Assembly (NCBI RefSeq): GCF_003478505.1
Contig: NZ_QUFI01000002.1
Location: 62,001 to 126,000, forward strand
Direction of reading: 5' to 3'
Length of the DNA: 64,000 nucleotides
Origin: Clostridium sp. AF27-2AA
Lineage (GTDB): Bacteria > Bacillota > Clostridia > Lachnospirales > Lachnospiraceae
Shown: positions 18,426 through 27,486 of the stretch, piece by piece
Layout: the number at the start of each line of letters is the position of its first letter
Numbering within the stretch: position 1 is the stretch's first letter
Notes under the pieces: model-generated
Databases searched by the model: none
Told to the model about the DNA's origin: nothing
Seen by the model: only the letters and a program-made list of their open reading frames with translations
Position numbers and translations under genes: made by a program

Positions 18426-18453
18426 ATTATAGCATAGTTTACCGATATTGCAA
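18426..18453 (-). promoter_or_regulatory. Promoter of degV
   Basis: Minus strand TTGCAA (18453-18448), 16-base spacer and TATAAT (18431-18426), about 125 bases before the degV start. Confidence 0.7.
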
Positions 18454-18504
18454 GTAATGGTTCCTGCACAGAGGGACTGATTTTGTTTCTGGAAAATAAT
18501 GTCA

Positions 18505-18533
18505 TTGTTAATTTTGCATCAGTATGTTAAGAT
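18505..18533 (+). promoter_or_regulatory. Promoter of the 5-oxoproline operon
   Basis: TTGTTA (18505-18510), 17-base spacer and TAAGAT (18528-18533), 65 bases before the first gene of the DUF969-DUF979-pcp operon. Confidence 0.6.
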
Positions 18534-18598
18534 TTCATCAAGACCGCAGCTGTATCCAGCTTCCACGCAGTTGCAAATAGCACATAAGGAGGTTTTTT

Positions 18599-19291
18599 AT
18601 GGAAGTTATCAAACTGATCGGTGTCCTGATCGTTATCGTCGGCTTTATCTTAAAGCTTGACACGCTCGCCGTTGTTGTTGTGGCCGGTCTTGCAACCGGA
18701 CTTGTAGCCGGCATGAGCCCTATGAAGATTCTCGAAACCCTCGGCACCGCATTTATCACGAACCGTACCGCCACTCTTTTCATTCTCACATTGCCGGTCA
18801 TCGGAATCTGTGAGCGGAACGGTCTGAAGGATAAGGCCGTAGACTTTATCACATCCTTAAAGAATGCGACCACCGGCCGCCTGATCGCCATCTGGCAGAT
18901 CATCCGTACCCTTGCATCCGCCTTTTCCCTGCGTATCGGCGGACATCCGCAATTCATCCGCCCGCTGATCAATCCGATGGCCCAGGCTGCTGCCGTAGTT
19001 CAGTATGGCAAGCTGGACGAAAAGACGGAGGATGATATCAAAGGCATGTGTGCCGGAAGTGAAAACTACGGAAACTTCTTTGCGCAGAACTGCTTCATGG
19101 GTTCCTCCGGTACTTTGCTGATCGTCTCCACCCTGACCGAGCAGGGATATCCGGTAGATGCCCTGCAGATTGCCGGACAGTCCGTACCGATCGCCGTGTT
19201 CGCTGTTATTGTCGGTGTGATCTATGCCCTGATCTTTGACCAGATCTTAAAACGCCGGTTCTCAGACCGGAAGAAACAGGAGGAAATGTAA
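18599..19291 (+). CDS. 5-oxoproline transporter, DUF969 family subunit
   Basis: A 230-residue hydrophobic protein with about five to six membrane helices, starting LIGVLIVIVGFILKL. It matches the DUF969 family, which is always paired with DUF979, and the pair next to pyroglutamyl peptidase or 5-oxoprolinase genes is assigned as a pyroglutamate transporter. Conserved charged segments are visible in SLRIGGHPQFIRPLINPMA and MCAGSENYGNFFAQNC. The start follows AAGGAGGTTTTTT. The next gene starts one base after its stop, so translation is probably coupled. Confidence 0.88.
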   Translation: MEVIKLIGVLIVIVGFILKLDTLAVVVVAGLATGLVAGMSPMKILETLGTAFITNRTATLFILTLPVIGICERNGLKDKAVDFITSLKNATTGRLIAIWQIIRTLASAFSLRIGGHPQFIRPLINPMAQAAAVVQYGKLDEKTEDDIKGMCAGSENYGNFFAQNCFMGSSGTLLIVSTLTEQGYPVDALQIAGQSVPIAVFAVIVGVIYALIFDQILKRRFSDRKKQEEM

Positions 19292-19292
19292 T

Positions 19293-20222
19293 ATGACCTG
19301 GACCGTAAGCACCATCGTCTCGGAGATCTTCTACTGCATCATCGGCCTTTTCTTTATTTCCAACGGCGTAAAGGCATTAAAAGATCCGGACTGCTCAAAA
19401 AAACATACTACCGCGCTGTTCTGGTTTATCCTGGCATTCACCTTCATTGTCGGAGCTCATCTTCCGCGCTGGATCACCGGCGCCTGTGTGGTCCTGATGG
19501 CAGCACTCACCGCGCTGCGTCTTGTCGCTCCGTCAAAAAGTGATGTACCGCAAGCCGCGGAAACCCGGAAAGCAGCCGACAAGACCGGCTACGCCGTATT
19601 CATTCCGCCGCTTACCCTGGCAGTTACCGCGGTGCTGGTCGCAACCTTCTTAAAGGTACTCGGCGCCAATAATGCCATCGGTATTTCCGGAACCATTGCC
19701 CTCCTTGTGGCACTGCTTCTGTTTAAGACCAAACCATCCTACGCGGTTACAGACGGAACCCGCCTCGTAGACAATGTCGGCGTGACCGGCATCCTGCCGC
19801 AGGTTTTAGCCGCTCTCGGTTCCCTCTTTACAGCTGCCGGTGTCGGTGATGTCATTGCCCACGGCGTCAGCGCCGTAATCCCGACCGGTAACCTGTTTGC
19901 GGCTACCGCCGTATACTGCGTTTCCATGGCACTGTTCACCATGATCATGGGCAACGGCTTTGCGGCATTCTCTGTTATCACAGTCGGAATCGGCATTCCG
20001 TTTTTGATCGCGCAGGGCGCAAACCCGGTTGTTATCGGCGCGCTTGGTCTGACCGCAGGCTACTGCGGTACCCTGATGACCCCGATGGCCGCAAACTTCA
20101 ATATCGTGCCGGTGGCACTGCTCGAGACAAAGAGCAAATATGCTGTCATCAAATCCCAGATCCCGGTGGCCCTCACCATGCTGGTCATTCATATTTTACT
20201 CATGTATTTCCTGGCATTTTAA
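19293..20222 (+). CDS. 5-oxoproline transporter, DUF979 family subunit
   Basis: A 309-residue membrane protein with about nine to ten hydrophobic helices, the DUF979 partner of the preceding DUF969 protein. Family-type segments are IMGNGFAAFSVITVGIGIPF and GLTAGYCGTLMTPMAANFN, which resemble the substrate loops of citrate/anion transporters. Its start overlaps the region just after the DUF969 stop, with GGAGG inside the end of the upstream gene. Together they should form one importer of pyroglutamate or a pyroglutamyl compound, feeding the next gene in the operon (inference from context and family naming). Confidence 0.88.
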   Translation: MTWTVSTIVSEIFYCIIGLFFISNGVKALKDPDCSKKHTTALFWFILAFTFIVGAHLPRWITGACVVLMAALTALRLVAPSKSDVPQAAETRKAADKTGYAVFIPPLTLAVTAVLVATFLKVLGANNAIGISGTIALLVALLLFKTKPSYAVTDGTRLVDNVGVTGILPQVLAALGSLFTAAGVGDVIAHGVSAVIPTGNLFAATAVYCVSMALFTMIMGNGFAAFSVITVGIGIPFLIAQGANPVVIGALGLTAGYCGTLMTPMAANFNIVPVALLETKSKYAVIKSQIPVALTMLVIHILLMYFLAF

Positions 20223-20282
20223 TCATATGCTCTGACGCTTATTGCAACTGTCCAAATTTTTACATGAAAGTGAGGTTTTCCC

Positions 20283-20927
20283 ATGAAACTTCTTTTAACC
20301 GCATTTGATCCCTTTGGCGGAGACAAAGTCAATCCGGCCCTGGAAGCCGTAAAGCTGGTCTCTGAAAAAGTCGGAAACGTAGAGGTGACAAAGGTCGAGG
20401 TTCCTACCGTATTCCACAAATCCATCGCTACCGTAGCTGCTGCCATCGCAAAAGAAAAACCGGACGCAGTGCTCTGCATCGGCCAGGCCGGCGGACGCTA
20501 CGACATCACCCCGGAACGCGTAGCCATCAACTTAGATGATGCCCGCATTAAAGACAACGAGGGTAACCAGCCGATTGATGTGCCAATCTACGAAGACGGT
20601 GCTCCGGCCTATTTTTCTGATCTTCCGATCAAGGCTATGGTGCAGCACATCCGTGAGGCAGGCCTTCCGGCCAGCGTCTCCAACACCGCAGGCACCTTCG
20701 TCTGCAACCACTTAATGTACGGCGTTCTCTACACCCTGGCAAAGGAATACCCGGGCGTACGCGGCGGCTTCATGCACGTTCCGTTCATCCCGGAGCAGGT
20801 AGTCGAAAGACCGGCACCGGCACCGTCCATGAACCTAAAGGACATTGCCCGCGGTATCGAGGCCGCTATCGTTGCCATCGGAGAGTATGAAGATGATATC
20901 CGCACCGCCGAGGGACAGACCCACTAA
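20283..20927 (+). CDS. pcp: Pyroglutamyl-peptidase I
   Basis: A 214-residue cysteine peptidase of family C15. It removes N-terminal 5-oxoproline from peptides. The catalytic triad is visible as Glu78 in [16 protein letters not shown], Cys141 in [14 protein letters not shown] and His165 in GFMHVPFIP. Length fits the family (about 200-215). It is the third gene of the DUF969-DUF979 operon, 60 bases after DUF979, with GTGAGG before the start. The set suggests uptake of pyroglutamyl material and its breakdown in the cytoplasm. Downstream lies palindromic repeat copy 1 rather than an ordinary terminator. Confidence 0.96.
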   Translation: MKLLLTAFDPFGGDKVNPALEAVKLVSEKVGNVEVTKVEVPTVFHKSIATVAAAIAKEKPDAVLCIGQAGGRYDITPERVAINLDDARIKDNEGNQPIDVPIYEDGAPAYFSDLPIKAMVQHIREAGLPASVSNTAGTFVCNHLMYGVLYTLAKEYPGVRGGFMHVPFIPEQVVERPAPAPSMNLKDIARGIEAAIVAIGEYEDDIRTAEGQTH

Positions 20928-20953
20928 AAGCAATTTAAGAATAGTCACAAAAA

Positions 20954-21290
20954 GTTCGAAGCAGGCCGGGGTGGTATCCCGCTTCTGCTTTCCTGCCTAA
21001 TAAAAAACACAGCCAGAATGGTACTGATAAAAGCTGGAAATCATGGCTTTTATCCATACCGTTCTGGCTGATTTTATTTCTCTCTTAGCGGGGCCAATAC
21101 AGTAGAAGCCGGTTATCCCGGCATTCCGCGGAGCATAAATATGGATATACGTGTCCGGCTATGCGGCGACTGACGTTTTCGGGAAGCGGACATCTTGTCC
21201 GACTATCCGCAAACATCTGTTAGCTGCATCGTCCGAACACAATACCCATATTTTGCGCAGCGGTATGCCGGGATTACCGGCTTCGGACCT
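20954..21290. repeat. Dispersed palindromic intergenic repeat, copy 1
   Basis: A 337-base element that recurs at 59292-59583 in the same orientation. It starts and ends with inverted GAAGC/GCTTC sequence. Its core is a long imperfect palindrome with arms near 21105-21164 and 21226-21284 and a nested hairpin (CGGACA-TCT-TGTCCG) in the middle. A second hairpin lies at 21012-21069. It sits between convergent pcp and yoaK genes, ending about 25 bases from the yoaK stop. There is no transposase; a MITE-like element or a structured 3' RNA are the options. Confidence 0.8.
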
Positions 21291-21314
21291 GTAGTGCTGT
21301 ACGCTCTTAAATTT

Positions 21315-22013
21315 TTAACGCAGCCGCTCCAGAAACATCAGCAGGAAGCTGACCAGCAGCATCGCACTGGATCCCCAGATTGTGGTGATTCCAAAGTGCA
21401 GGGACATGACACCTCCTACACCGGCTCCAATGGCAAAGAAGAAAATAATGCCAAAATAATAGAGAAACTGCCGCAGCTGCTCCGGCTTGTGCTCCTCAAA
21501 ATACATGGTCAGCGCTGTGGTTCCGCTTCTTAAGTTGCCGATACACATGGTACTGGCGTAGGAATAGCCGCCCACCTTGCGGAAGGACTGCACCTGCATC
21601 GCGCAGGCAAAGGAAACCAGCACAGTAGCCAGCATATTCCGCTCCTCCGGCAGAAACCCTACCAGCGTCAGTATGATAATCTCCAGCAGAAGAATGCTCT
21701 GCCTCCAGTGCAGCTTCCTTGCGTCTTTAAAATGCAGATGAATCTCTTCTGAAATATAAACCCCCAGCACAAACGAAACCAGCGGTACCAGATACCTCAG
21801 TGCGCTTCTCATGTCACCGCTGATGATATGCTGGCTCATGAGCACCACATTTCCAGTCTGCGCATTGGAAAATACATGATCGCGCACATTATAGGTATAG
21901 GCATCCTGAAGTCCGCCGGACAATGCCAGAAACATATTATTCAGAAACGCCTCAGACATCTGTTTTTCTGTCAGCAGCTTCGCCGCACATTTTTTCAAAT
22001 AATCTGTATTCAT
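21315..22013 (-). CDS. YoaK/DUF1275 family membrane protein
   Basis: A 232-residue membrane protein with about six hydrophobic helices. It opens with a cytosolic N-terminus and SGGLQDAYTYNVRDHVFSNAQTGNVV, the family's conserved N-terminal signature (GGxxDAxxxxxxxxxFxxxxTGN). Function is unknown for the family, though some members sit near fatty-acid or transport genes. It stands alone between two unrelated operons; the start at 22013 has a weak upstream ribosome site (AGAAG). Repeat copy 1 lies directly after its stop. Confidence 0.85.
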   Translation of the reverse strand: MNTDYLKKCAAKLLTEKQMSEAFLNNMFLALSGGLQDAYTYNVRDHVFSNAQTGNVVLMSQHIISGDMRSALRYLVPLVSFVLGVYISEEIHLHFKDARKLHWRQSILLLEIIILTLVGFLPEERNMLATVLVSFACAMQVQSFRKVGGYSYASTMCIGNLRSGTTALTMYFEEHKPEQLRQFLYYFGIIFFFAIGAGVGGVMSLHFGITTIWGSSAMLLVSFLLMFLERLR

Positions 22014-22134
22014 GATAACTTCTATCCATTTCCCATTTTATCATCATTTGTTTGCCAGCCGCTCCCCGGATCCCGGGTTGCCGGCTCTGGTTCATTGTAC
22101 TTGACTTTCCGGCAAATGTCCACCCCTATTCCAA

Positions 22135-22181
22135 ACAAAAAGCCTGTTATCCCACAACGATTATCTGCGAAATAACAGGCT
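22135..22181 (-). terminator. Terminator of the LeuCD-type operon
   Basis: A 10-bp stem (22141-22150 with 22172-22181) followed on the minus strand by TTTTTGTTTGG, about 20 bases after the small-subunit stop. Confidence 0.85.
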
Positions 22182-22199
22182 CCTCCTTTCATTCCCGGA

Positions 22200-22694
22200 T
22201 CAGGAGAACAGATTGCGCTTGATGCGGTTGATCAGTCCGCCGCAGTTCATGATATCATTAATGAAAGCCGGAAACGGTGTAATCTCATAAGTCTTGTTCC
22301 GGGTCACGTTCGTGAGGATTCCCTTGTCAAAATCAATGGCAAGCTCATCCAGTTCCTGGCAGTCGTCTACTGCTTCGGTACAGATTACGATTGGAAGACC
22401 GATATTGATCGCATTGCGGTAGAAGATACGGGAAAATCCTTTCGCCACCACGCAGGAAAATCCTGCTGCCTTGACGGATTTCGGTGCATGCTCTCTGGAG
22501 GATCCGCAGCCAAAGCCGACTCCGGCTACCAGAACATCTCCCGGATCCATGCGTTTGATCAGATCCGGATCATAATCCTCCATGCAGTGCTTTGCCATTT
22601 CGCTGTCTTCTACAATACTGGTATAGCGTGTCGGATACATCTGATCTGTATTAACATTATCTCCGACGCGTCTTGCTTTTCCCTGAATAAACAT
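22200..22694 (-). CDS. LeuD-type hydro-lyase small subunit (3-isopropylmalate dehydratase family)
   Basis: A 164-residue aconitase-superfamily swivel domain. It has the family motif GFGCGSSREHAP and the VVAKGFSRIFYRNAINIGLP segment. It pairs with the large subunit just upstream, overlapping it by one base. The partner acids could be isopropylmalate, homoaconitate, citramalate or dimethylmalate. Leucine synthesis is unlikely because no leuA or leuB is present and the neighbours are an enolase-type dehydratase and an aminotransferase (inference). The last gene before a strong terminator. Confidence 0.9.
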   Translation of the reverse strand: MFIQGKARRVGDNVNTDQMYPTRYTSIVEDSEMAKHCMEDYDPDLIKRMDPGDVLVAGVGFGCGSSREHAPKSVKAAGFSCVVAKGFSRIFYRNAINIGLPIVICTEAVDDCQELDELAIDFDKGILTNVTRNKTYEITPFPAFINDIMNCGGLINRIKRNLFS

Positions 22695-23956
22695 TATTCC
22701 ATCACCTCCTGCGGATGTGTGATCCGTCCGGTAAGCGCACTGGCCGCCGCTACAGCCGGACTGGACAGATAGATTTCAGATTCCAGATGGCCCATACGTC
22801 CGGTAAAGTTCCGGTTCGTTGTTGCCAGGGCACGCTCTCCTGCTGCCAGGATACCCATGCTTCCGCCGATACACGGTCCGCAACACGGAGTCATGATGGC
22901 GCAGCCCGCGTTCATGAAATCCATCAGAAGGCCTTCCTCCATGGCCTCACGGTAAATCTTCGGAGTCGCAGGAATAACAATGACGCGCAGTCCCGGCGCA
23001 ACCTTCTTTCCGCGCAGGATATCTGCTGCTTCCTTTAAATCAGACAGCCGGCCATTGGTACAGGAACCAATGACGATCTGATCCAGCTTCACCTCGCCGA
23101 ACTCAGAGAAGCATCTGCCGTTATCCGGTTTGCCCGGGAAGGCCACGATCGGCTCTACCTCATCCAGATCCAGCACCAGAGTCTTCTCATACGCGTCAGC
23201 CGGAGCCTCCTCACATGCAATACCGCCCTCGGCACCCACTTCCTTTAAGTAAGCTCTGGTTACATCATCTACCGGGAATACTGCATTCTTTGCACCGGCC
23301 TCTACCGCCATGTTGCAGATGGTCATACGATCATCCATAGTCAGATCCGCAATGTCACCCACAAACTCCAGGGAAGCATAGTCCGCGCCATTTACGCTGA
23401 TCTGGCGAAGCAGCCAGAGAATGATATCCTTTCCGGATACCCATTTTTTCTTTTTACCGCGGAGCTCCACGCGGATTCCGCGCGGAACCTGGAACCACAG
23501 CTCTCCGGTCAGCATGGCTGCAGCCATATCCGTGCTTCCGATACCGGTGGAAAATGCGCCGAATGCACCATAAGTACAGGTGTGGGAATCCGCACCCACG
23601 ATCAGGTCACCGGTATGTACATAGCCTTTCTCCGGAAGCAGCACATGCTCGATTCCGCCGTTTCCTACATCATAAATATCAGAAATTCCCTGGGCCTTCG
23701 CAAACTCTCTGCAGGCCTTGCACTGGGTTGCTGTCTGAATATCCTTATTCGGGGTAAAATGATCCATTACAATTACTACTTTTTCCGGATTTTTCACTTT
23801 CGCGCCCTCGATTTTCGCGAACTCACGGATCGCTACCGGGGTGGTCAGGTCATTTCCGAGGATCAGATCCAGGGATACCTCGATCAGATCTCCCGCTTTT
23901 ACAGACTCCAGGCCGCAGTGGCGGGCCAGGATCTGCTGTGTCATCGTCATACTCAT
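22694..23956 (-). CDS. LeuC/aconitase-type hydro-lyase large subunit
   Basis: A 420-residue protein of the short LeuC/homoaconitase type. The [4Fe-4S] ligands are seen in GSCTNGRLSDL and CAIMTPCCGPCIGG, and substrate residues in ADSHTCTYGAFGAFSTG. It should isomerise or dehydrate a hydroxy-acid together with the 22200 gene product. Start 23956 follows AGGAGTGAGAGAAACCG. It is third in a four-gene run: aminotransferase, enolase-family dehydratase, LeuC-type, LeuD-type. The combination is not the leucine pathway; a dedicated catabolic route for an amino or hydroxy di/tricarboxylic acid is my inference. Confidence 0.9.
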   Translation of the reverse strand: MSMTMTQQILARHCGLESVKAGDLIEVSLDLILGNDLTTPVAIREFAKIEGAKVKNPEKVVIVMDHFTPNKDIQTATQCKACREFAKAQGISDIYDVGNGGIEHVLLPEKGYVHTGDLIVGADSHTCTYGAFGAFSTGIGSTDMAAAMLTGELWFQVPRGIRVELRGKKKKWVSGKDIILWLLRQISVNGADYASLEFVGDIADLTMDDRMTICNMAVEAGAKNAVFPVDDVTRAYLKEVGAEGGIACEEAPADAYEKTLVLDLDEVEPIVAFPGKPDNGRCFSEFGEVKLDQIVIGSCTNGRLSDLKEAADILRGKKVAPGLRVIVIPATPKIYREAMEEGLLMDFMNAGCAIMTPCCGPCIGGSMGILAAGERALATTNRNFTGRMGHLESEIYLSSPAVAAASALTGRITHPQEVME

Positions 23957-23994
23957 CGGTTTCTCTCACTCCTTTTTATCTGTATATATTCTTT

Positions 23995-25236
23995 TTACTG
24001 GTCCATAACAGCTCCGTCGGTGGTCAGTCTAGTTACCACTTTCCGGCGCTCGAACGGGAATTTTTCCTCCACACCATCTAACAGCTCAATTCCAAGTCCC
24101 GGTGCGTCCGGCACGATCAGAAAGCCGTCTTTGCACTCCGGCATGCGGTCCACAATGTCGCAGACATGGAACTCGGATTTTCCGGTCTTCTCAAATACAA
24201 AGCGCGCATGAGCTGCCGGGCCGTTCGGATCCGGATATTCCTGAATGGTAAAGCATGGAACTGCCGCGTCTAACTGGATGCAGGCTGCGGTTGCTACCGG
24301 GCTTAACGGATTGTGCGGGATGATTCCCAGATGGTTGGCCTCCGCAATGGCTGCAATCTTCTTTGCTCCGGTGAAGCCGCCGCATACACAAATGCTCACG
24401 CGCAGGTAATCCAGTGCCTGACGTTTTACCAGCATCTGGTATTCCTGCGGTGTGTGAATCCGCTCACCGGTTGCTAACGGAATGCGGATTTTCTGAGCCA
24501 CCCAGGCCATGGAATCAAAGTTATCCGGGATCAGCGGATCTTCATAGAACATCGGGAACAACGGCTCTAACTGGGAAGCCAGCGCAATAGCCTCTGCCGG
24601 GTTTAAGCGGCGGTGGTTCTCAATACACAAATCCACATCCAGGCCAACGGCCTCACGGATCCGGCTCAGGCGCTCCACGCCATTGCTCATTTTTCTCGCG
24701 TAAGTCTCAAAATAGCGGGTGGATCTCGGCTCATCCAGGAACGGGGATAAATGGCCGATGGCCGTAAAGCCTTTCTCCTTCTCTGCCAGACAGCTCTCCA
24801 TCAGTTCCTCAAAGGAGCCGCCGGATACGTGGGAGTATACCCGGACTTTATCTCTTACCTTGCCGCCCAGCAGCTGGTATACCGGTACGCCGTAATACTT
24901 TCCGGCAATGTCGTACAGTGCGATATCGATGGCACTCAGTGCGCCCATGACAGCCGCTCCGCGGAAATGAAAGCAGCGGTACATGTACTGCCAGTGATGC
25001 TCAATCCGCAGCGGATCCTGTCCGATCAGATACTCCCGGAAGGATTTGATCACCTCGCCGGAGGACTCCAGAAAGCCCCAGTCACCGGATTCTCCGATTC
25101 CGGTGATGCCTTCGTCGGTGTACACTTTTACAAATAAGAATTTATTGACTGGAATTAATTTGATATCGGTAATCTTTATGCTTCTGCCTCCACTCTGTCT
25201 ACTGCCTTCTTGATGATGGCCGGTGCTCGCAGGCAT
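23995..25236 (-). CDS. Enolase-superfamily acid dehydratase (mandelate racemase/galactonate dehydratase type)
   Basis: An enolase-superfamily enzyme of about 394 residues plus an uncertain 19-residue N-terminal extension. Visible features: MLE N-domain ITDIKLIPVN, metal-site segments LCIENHRRLNP and FYEDPL, ATGERIH, and the C-terminal HNPLSPVATAACIQLDA typical of galactonate dehydratase-like proteins. It should dehydrate or epimerise a hydroxy-acid by abstracting the alpha proton. The start is odd: homology begins at an ATA codon (25179) seven bases after GGAGG and overlapping the upstream stop, whereas the only in-frame ATG (25236) has no ribosome site. I keep the longer coordinates as the conservative limit. 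Confidence 0.85.
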   Translation of the reverse strand: MPASTGHHQEGSRQSGGRSIKITDIKLIPVNKFLFVKVYTDEGITGIGESGDWGFLESSGEVIKSFREYLIGQDPLRIEHHWQYMYRCFHFRGAAVMGALSAIDIALYDIAGKYYGVPVYQLLGGKVRDKVRVYSHVSGGSFEELMESCLAEKEKGFTAIGHLSPFLDEPRSTRYFETYARKMSNGVERLSRIREAVGLDVDLCIENHRRLNPAEAIALASQLEPLFPMFYEDPLIPDNFDSMAWVAQKIRIPLATGERIHTPQEYQMLVKRQALDYLRVSICVCGGFTGAKKIAAIAEANHLGIIPHNPLSPVATAACIQLDAAVPCFTIQEYPDPNGPAAHARFVFEKTGKSEFHVCDIVDRMPECKDGFLIVPDAPGLGIELLDGVEEKFPFERRKVVTRLTTDGAVMDQ

Positions 25237-26432
25237 TTATCGGTAGTTACTGCGCACGGGGAGAAACGGAGTCCCTTCTTCTGCGGAACCACATATACAT
25301 GCTCTTCTTCCAGATATGCGGCTACCTTTGCCGGATTCTTACACGGGATCGCAATGAAATATCCATGCTTATACGGGCAGCACTTTAAGCCAACACGCTG
25401 TGCTTCCCCGTAGAAGGTCTGACCGCGTTTGGTGATAAGTTCTGAGAATACCAGACGCTCTTTGTCCACCTCGGCCTTCACCTCCGGATTCAGGTTGATA
25501 TCAACCAGTATTCTCTGAGCAATCCGGACTACGTTGGACCATACGGATCTGGAGGAATAGGACATGGCTGCCTTAAACAGGTCTGCCGCCTCCTTCGTTT
25601 CCGCCAGACATACGATGGCACCGCAGCGCATACCGCACATGGTATAGCTCTTGGACATGCTGAATACCACCAGAGTCATCATATTTCCCGGCATATCATG
25701 AATGCTGTCAAAAATAGATCTGGTCTCCTCGAAGGTTCCGTCAAAATCGATGTAGGACACATCCAGACAGAACGTCAGGCGGCGGTCCGGATACTCAGCT
25801 GCCAGTTTTTTCAGAACATCAACCACCTTGTCCATCTCTTCTTTTGTCATGGAATAACCAGTCGGGTTGTTAGCCGGAGTATTTAACAGAAGCAGAACCT
25901 GTTTCTGTTTTTCCAGAAGTTCTCTTAATCCATCTTCCATTCCTTCTACATTGAAGCCATCCTGATCATTGAACATCGGGAAATCTTTCAGGAAACGTCC
26001 GTGTTCCTCACAGATGTTGCGGTACGGTCCCCAGATCCAGTCGGTGGTCAGCATGCTGTCCCCGTTATCCAGGAAGTTCCAGATTGCATGGCGCAGCGCT
26101 CCGCATCCGCCCGGAGTCGGAACAGATTCCACATGAAAACGCTCACTCACATGGCCAAACAGAGAAATCTGAACTGCCTCATTGAAACCTGGTATACCGC
26201 CAATCGGCGCATAGCTGCACATCTCCTCCACCGGCATCGAACGAAGCATCTTCTCTACCGTCGGGAGCACCATCAGCTTTCCGTCATCATCCTGACACTC
26301 GCCCAGGGTGGAATTGATCACGGCATCTCCGCCCAGCTCCGCAATAGCTGCTTTGGCCTTCTGACTTGCCGCAAAAATTTTATCCGGTGCATATTCACGC
26401 ATTGCATGATCTGCAAGTGTTACATATTTCAT
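25176..26432 (-). CDS. PLP-dependent aminotransferase, class I/II
   Basis: A 418-residue fold-type I aminotransferase. The PLP lysine lies in FSMSKSYTMCGMRCG, and LLNTPANNPTGYSM holds the Asn/Pro substrate motif. It resembles aspartate/aromatic type Ib enzymes rather than MalY. It is the first gene of the operon with the enolase-type dehydratase and LeuCD-type hydro-lyase, so it likely makes or consumes an oxo-acid of that route (inference). The ATG at 26432 follows AAAGGAGAAATCTT; an ORF start nine codons earlier would place that site inside the gene. A promoter stands at 26474-26503. Confidence 0.9.
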   Translation of the reverse strand: MKYVTLADHAMREYAPDKIFAASQKAKAAIAELGGDAVINSTLGECQDDDGKLMVLPTVEKMLRSMPVEEMCSYAPIGGIPGFNEAVQISLFGHVSERFHVESVPTPGGCGALRHAIWNFLDNGDSMLTTDWIWGPYRNICEEHGRFLKDFPMFNDQDGFNVEGMEDGLRELLEKQKQVLLLLNTPANNPTGYSMTKEEMDKVVDVLKKLAAEYPDRRLTFCLDVSYIDFDGTFEETRSIFDSIHDMPGNMMTLVVFSMSKSYTMCGMRCGAIVCLAETKEAADLFKAAMSYSSRSVWSNVVRIAQRILVDINLNPEVKAEVDKERLVFSELITKRGQTFYGEAQRVGLKCCPYKHGYFIAIPCKNPAKVAAYLEEEHVYVVPQKKGLRFSPCAVTTDKCLRAPAIIKKAVDRVEAEA

Positions 26433-26473
26433 AAGATTTCTCCTTTCCGTTTTCCACAATACATTCTGTTCTT

Positions 26474-26503
26474 ATTATAATAGGAATGGCTATACAGCGT
26501 AAA
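26474..26503 (-). promoter_or_regulatory. Promoter of the aminotransferase operon with a LysR-type dyad
   Basis: Minus strand TTTACG (26503-26498), 18-base spacer and TATAAT (26479-26474). The spacer carries ATAG-N6-CTAT, a T-N-A style dyad that a LysR protein such as the neighbouring gene product could bind (inference). Confidence 0.55.
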
Positions 26504-26542
26504 ATATCCTTTTCCTATATCTCCATAACCTCTTTTTATGGC

Positions 26543-27418
26543 TTATCGCTTCAGTTCCTGTTTGATAAAGGAAATCAGCGTGCGCGCATCACTGTAAATC
26601 ACCTTGCCCCGGCGGGTGATCAAACCGATCTCTGCCCGCATGGGATTTTCCAGGGGAATCGCGCAGATCTGATCATCCATGCGGACTGCGTCCCGGAGCA
26701 GAAATGCCCCGCAGCCATCCCGGATCACCAGATTTTTGATGGTATGCAGCTGACTGGTTTCCATCCAGATATCCGGCACCACACCGTTCTCTTTCATCCG
26801 CTGCCGCACCCGCTCGTTGATATAAAAGCCTTCCTTGAATACCACCAGCGGACAGCTGCAGGCTTCCTGAAAACTCACAGATTCCTTCTTCGCCAGTTCG
26901 TGATCTTTTGAGACGCAGAAACAGAACTCCGAATTGTACAGGTGGGTCCATTCCACATCCCAGGTCCGGGATGTATCCACGGAAAGAATGGCCAGATCCA
27001 GCTGGTCATCCAGAAGCTTTTTTACAATGTCAATGGCTCCGCTCTCCTCAATCTCCAGGCAGATATCCGGATATTCCTGCCGGAATTTGCCAAACAGAAG
27101 CGGCAGCAGAAAACTTCCGATCTGCAGCGGAACCCCAAGGCGGATATGATTTTTCTGCCCCACGAAATCATTTAGATCCCGATTCAGGGTGTCCATGCTT
27201 TTCAGGATTCCGTCAATGCGTTCCTGCACAAACCATCCTTCCTCCGTCAGCTGAATCTTGTTGTTTCGCCGCAGAAACAGGTTTACCCCCAGTTCTTTCT
27301 CCAGTTCATGAACCGCGGCTGTCACAGAAGGCTGGGAAATATGCAGTTCCTTTGCAGCCTTCGTAATGCTCCCGCACCGACAAACGCAGGAAAAATATTC
27401 CATCTGGCTGATCTTCAT
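26543..27418 (-). CDS. LysR family transcriptional regulator
   Basis: A 291-residue LTTR. The N-terminal winged helix-turn-helix is clear (MEYFSCVCRCGSITKAAKEL then ISQPSVTAAVHELEKELG), followed by a substrate-binding domain. The ATG at 27418 has AAGGAGAGAATAT; an earlier in-frame start adds nine residues with no site. It lies just upstream of, and on the same strand as, the aminotransferase/LeuCD operon and downstream of tctA, after a terminator. It is the likely regulator of the aminotransferase operon (inference). Confidence 0.93.
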   Translation of the reverse strand: MKISQMEYFSCVCRCGSITKAAKELHISQPSVTAAVHELEKELGVNLFLRRNNKIQLTEEGWFVQERIDGILKSMDTLNRDLNDFVGQKNHIRLGVPLQIGSFLLPLLFGKFRQEYPDICLEIEESGAIDIVKKLLDDQLDLAILSVDTSRTWDVEWTHLYNSEFCFCVSKDHELAKKESVSFQEACSCPLVVFKEGFYINERVRQRMKENGVVPDIWMETSQLHTIKNLVIRDGCGAFLLRDAVRMDDQICAIPLENPMRAEIGLITRRGKVIYSDARTLISFIKQELKR

Positions 27419-27486
27419 ATATTCTCTCCTTCCGTTTTTATTCATGGTCTCCGCGCCTTTGCTCTATACAGGCACGACACGGAACG

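Noticed and set aside
21195..21533. Plus-strand ORF starting in repeat copy 1 (SDYPQTSVSCIVRTQYPYF), with a similar ORF at 59488-59691 in copy 2
   Set aside because: The shared peptide exists only because the palindromic repeat is duplicated; neither ORF has a ribosome site, and both run into a neighbouring antisense gene and diverge there.
22200..23956. Leucine biosynthesis genes leuCD
   Set aside because: No leuA or leuB nearby and the operon partners do not fit; family-level call kept.
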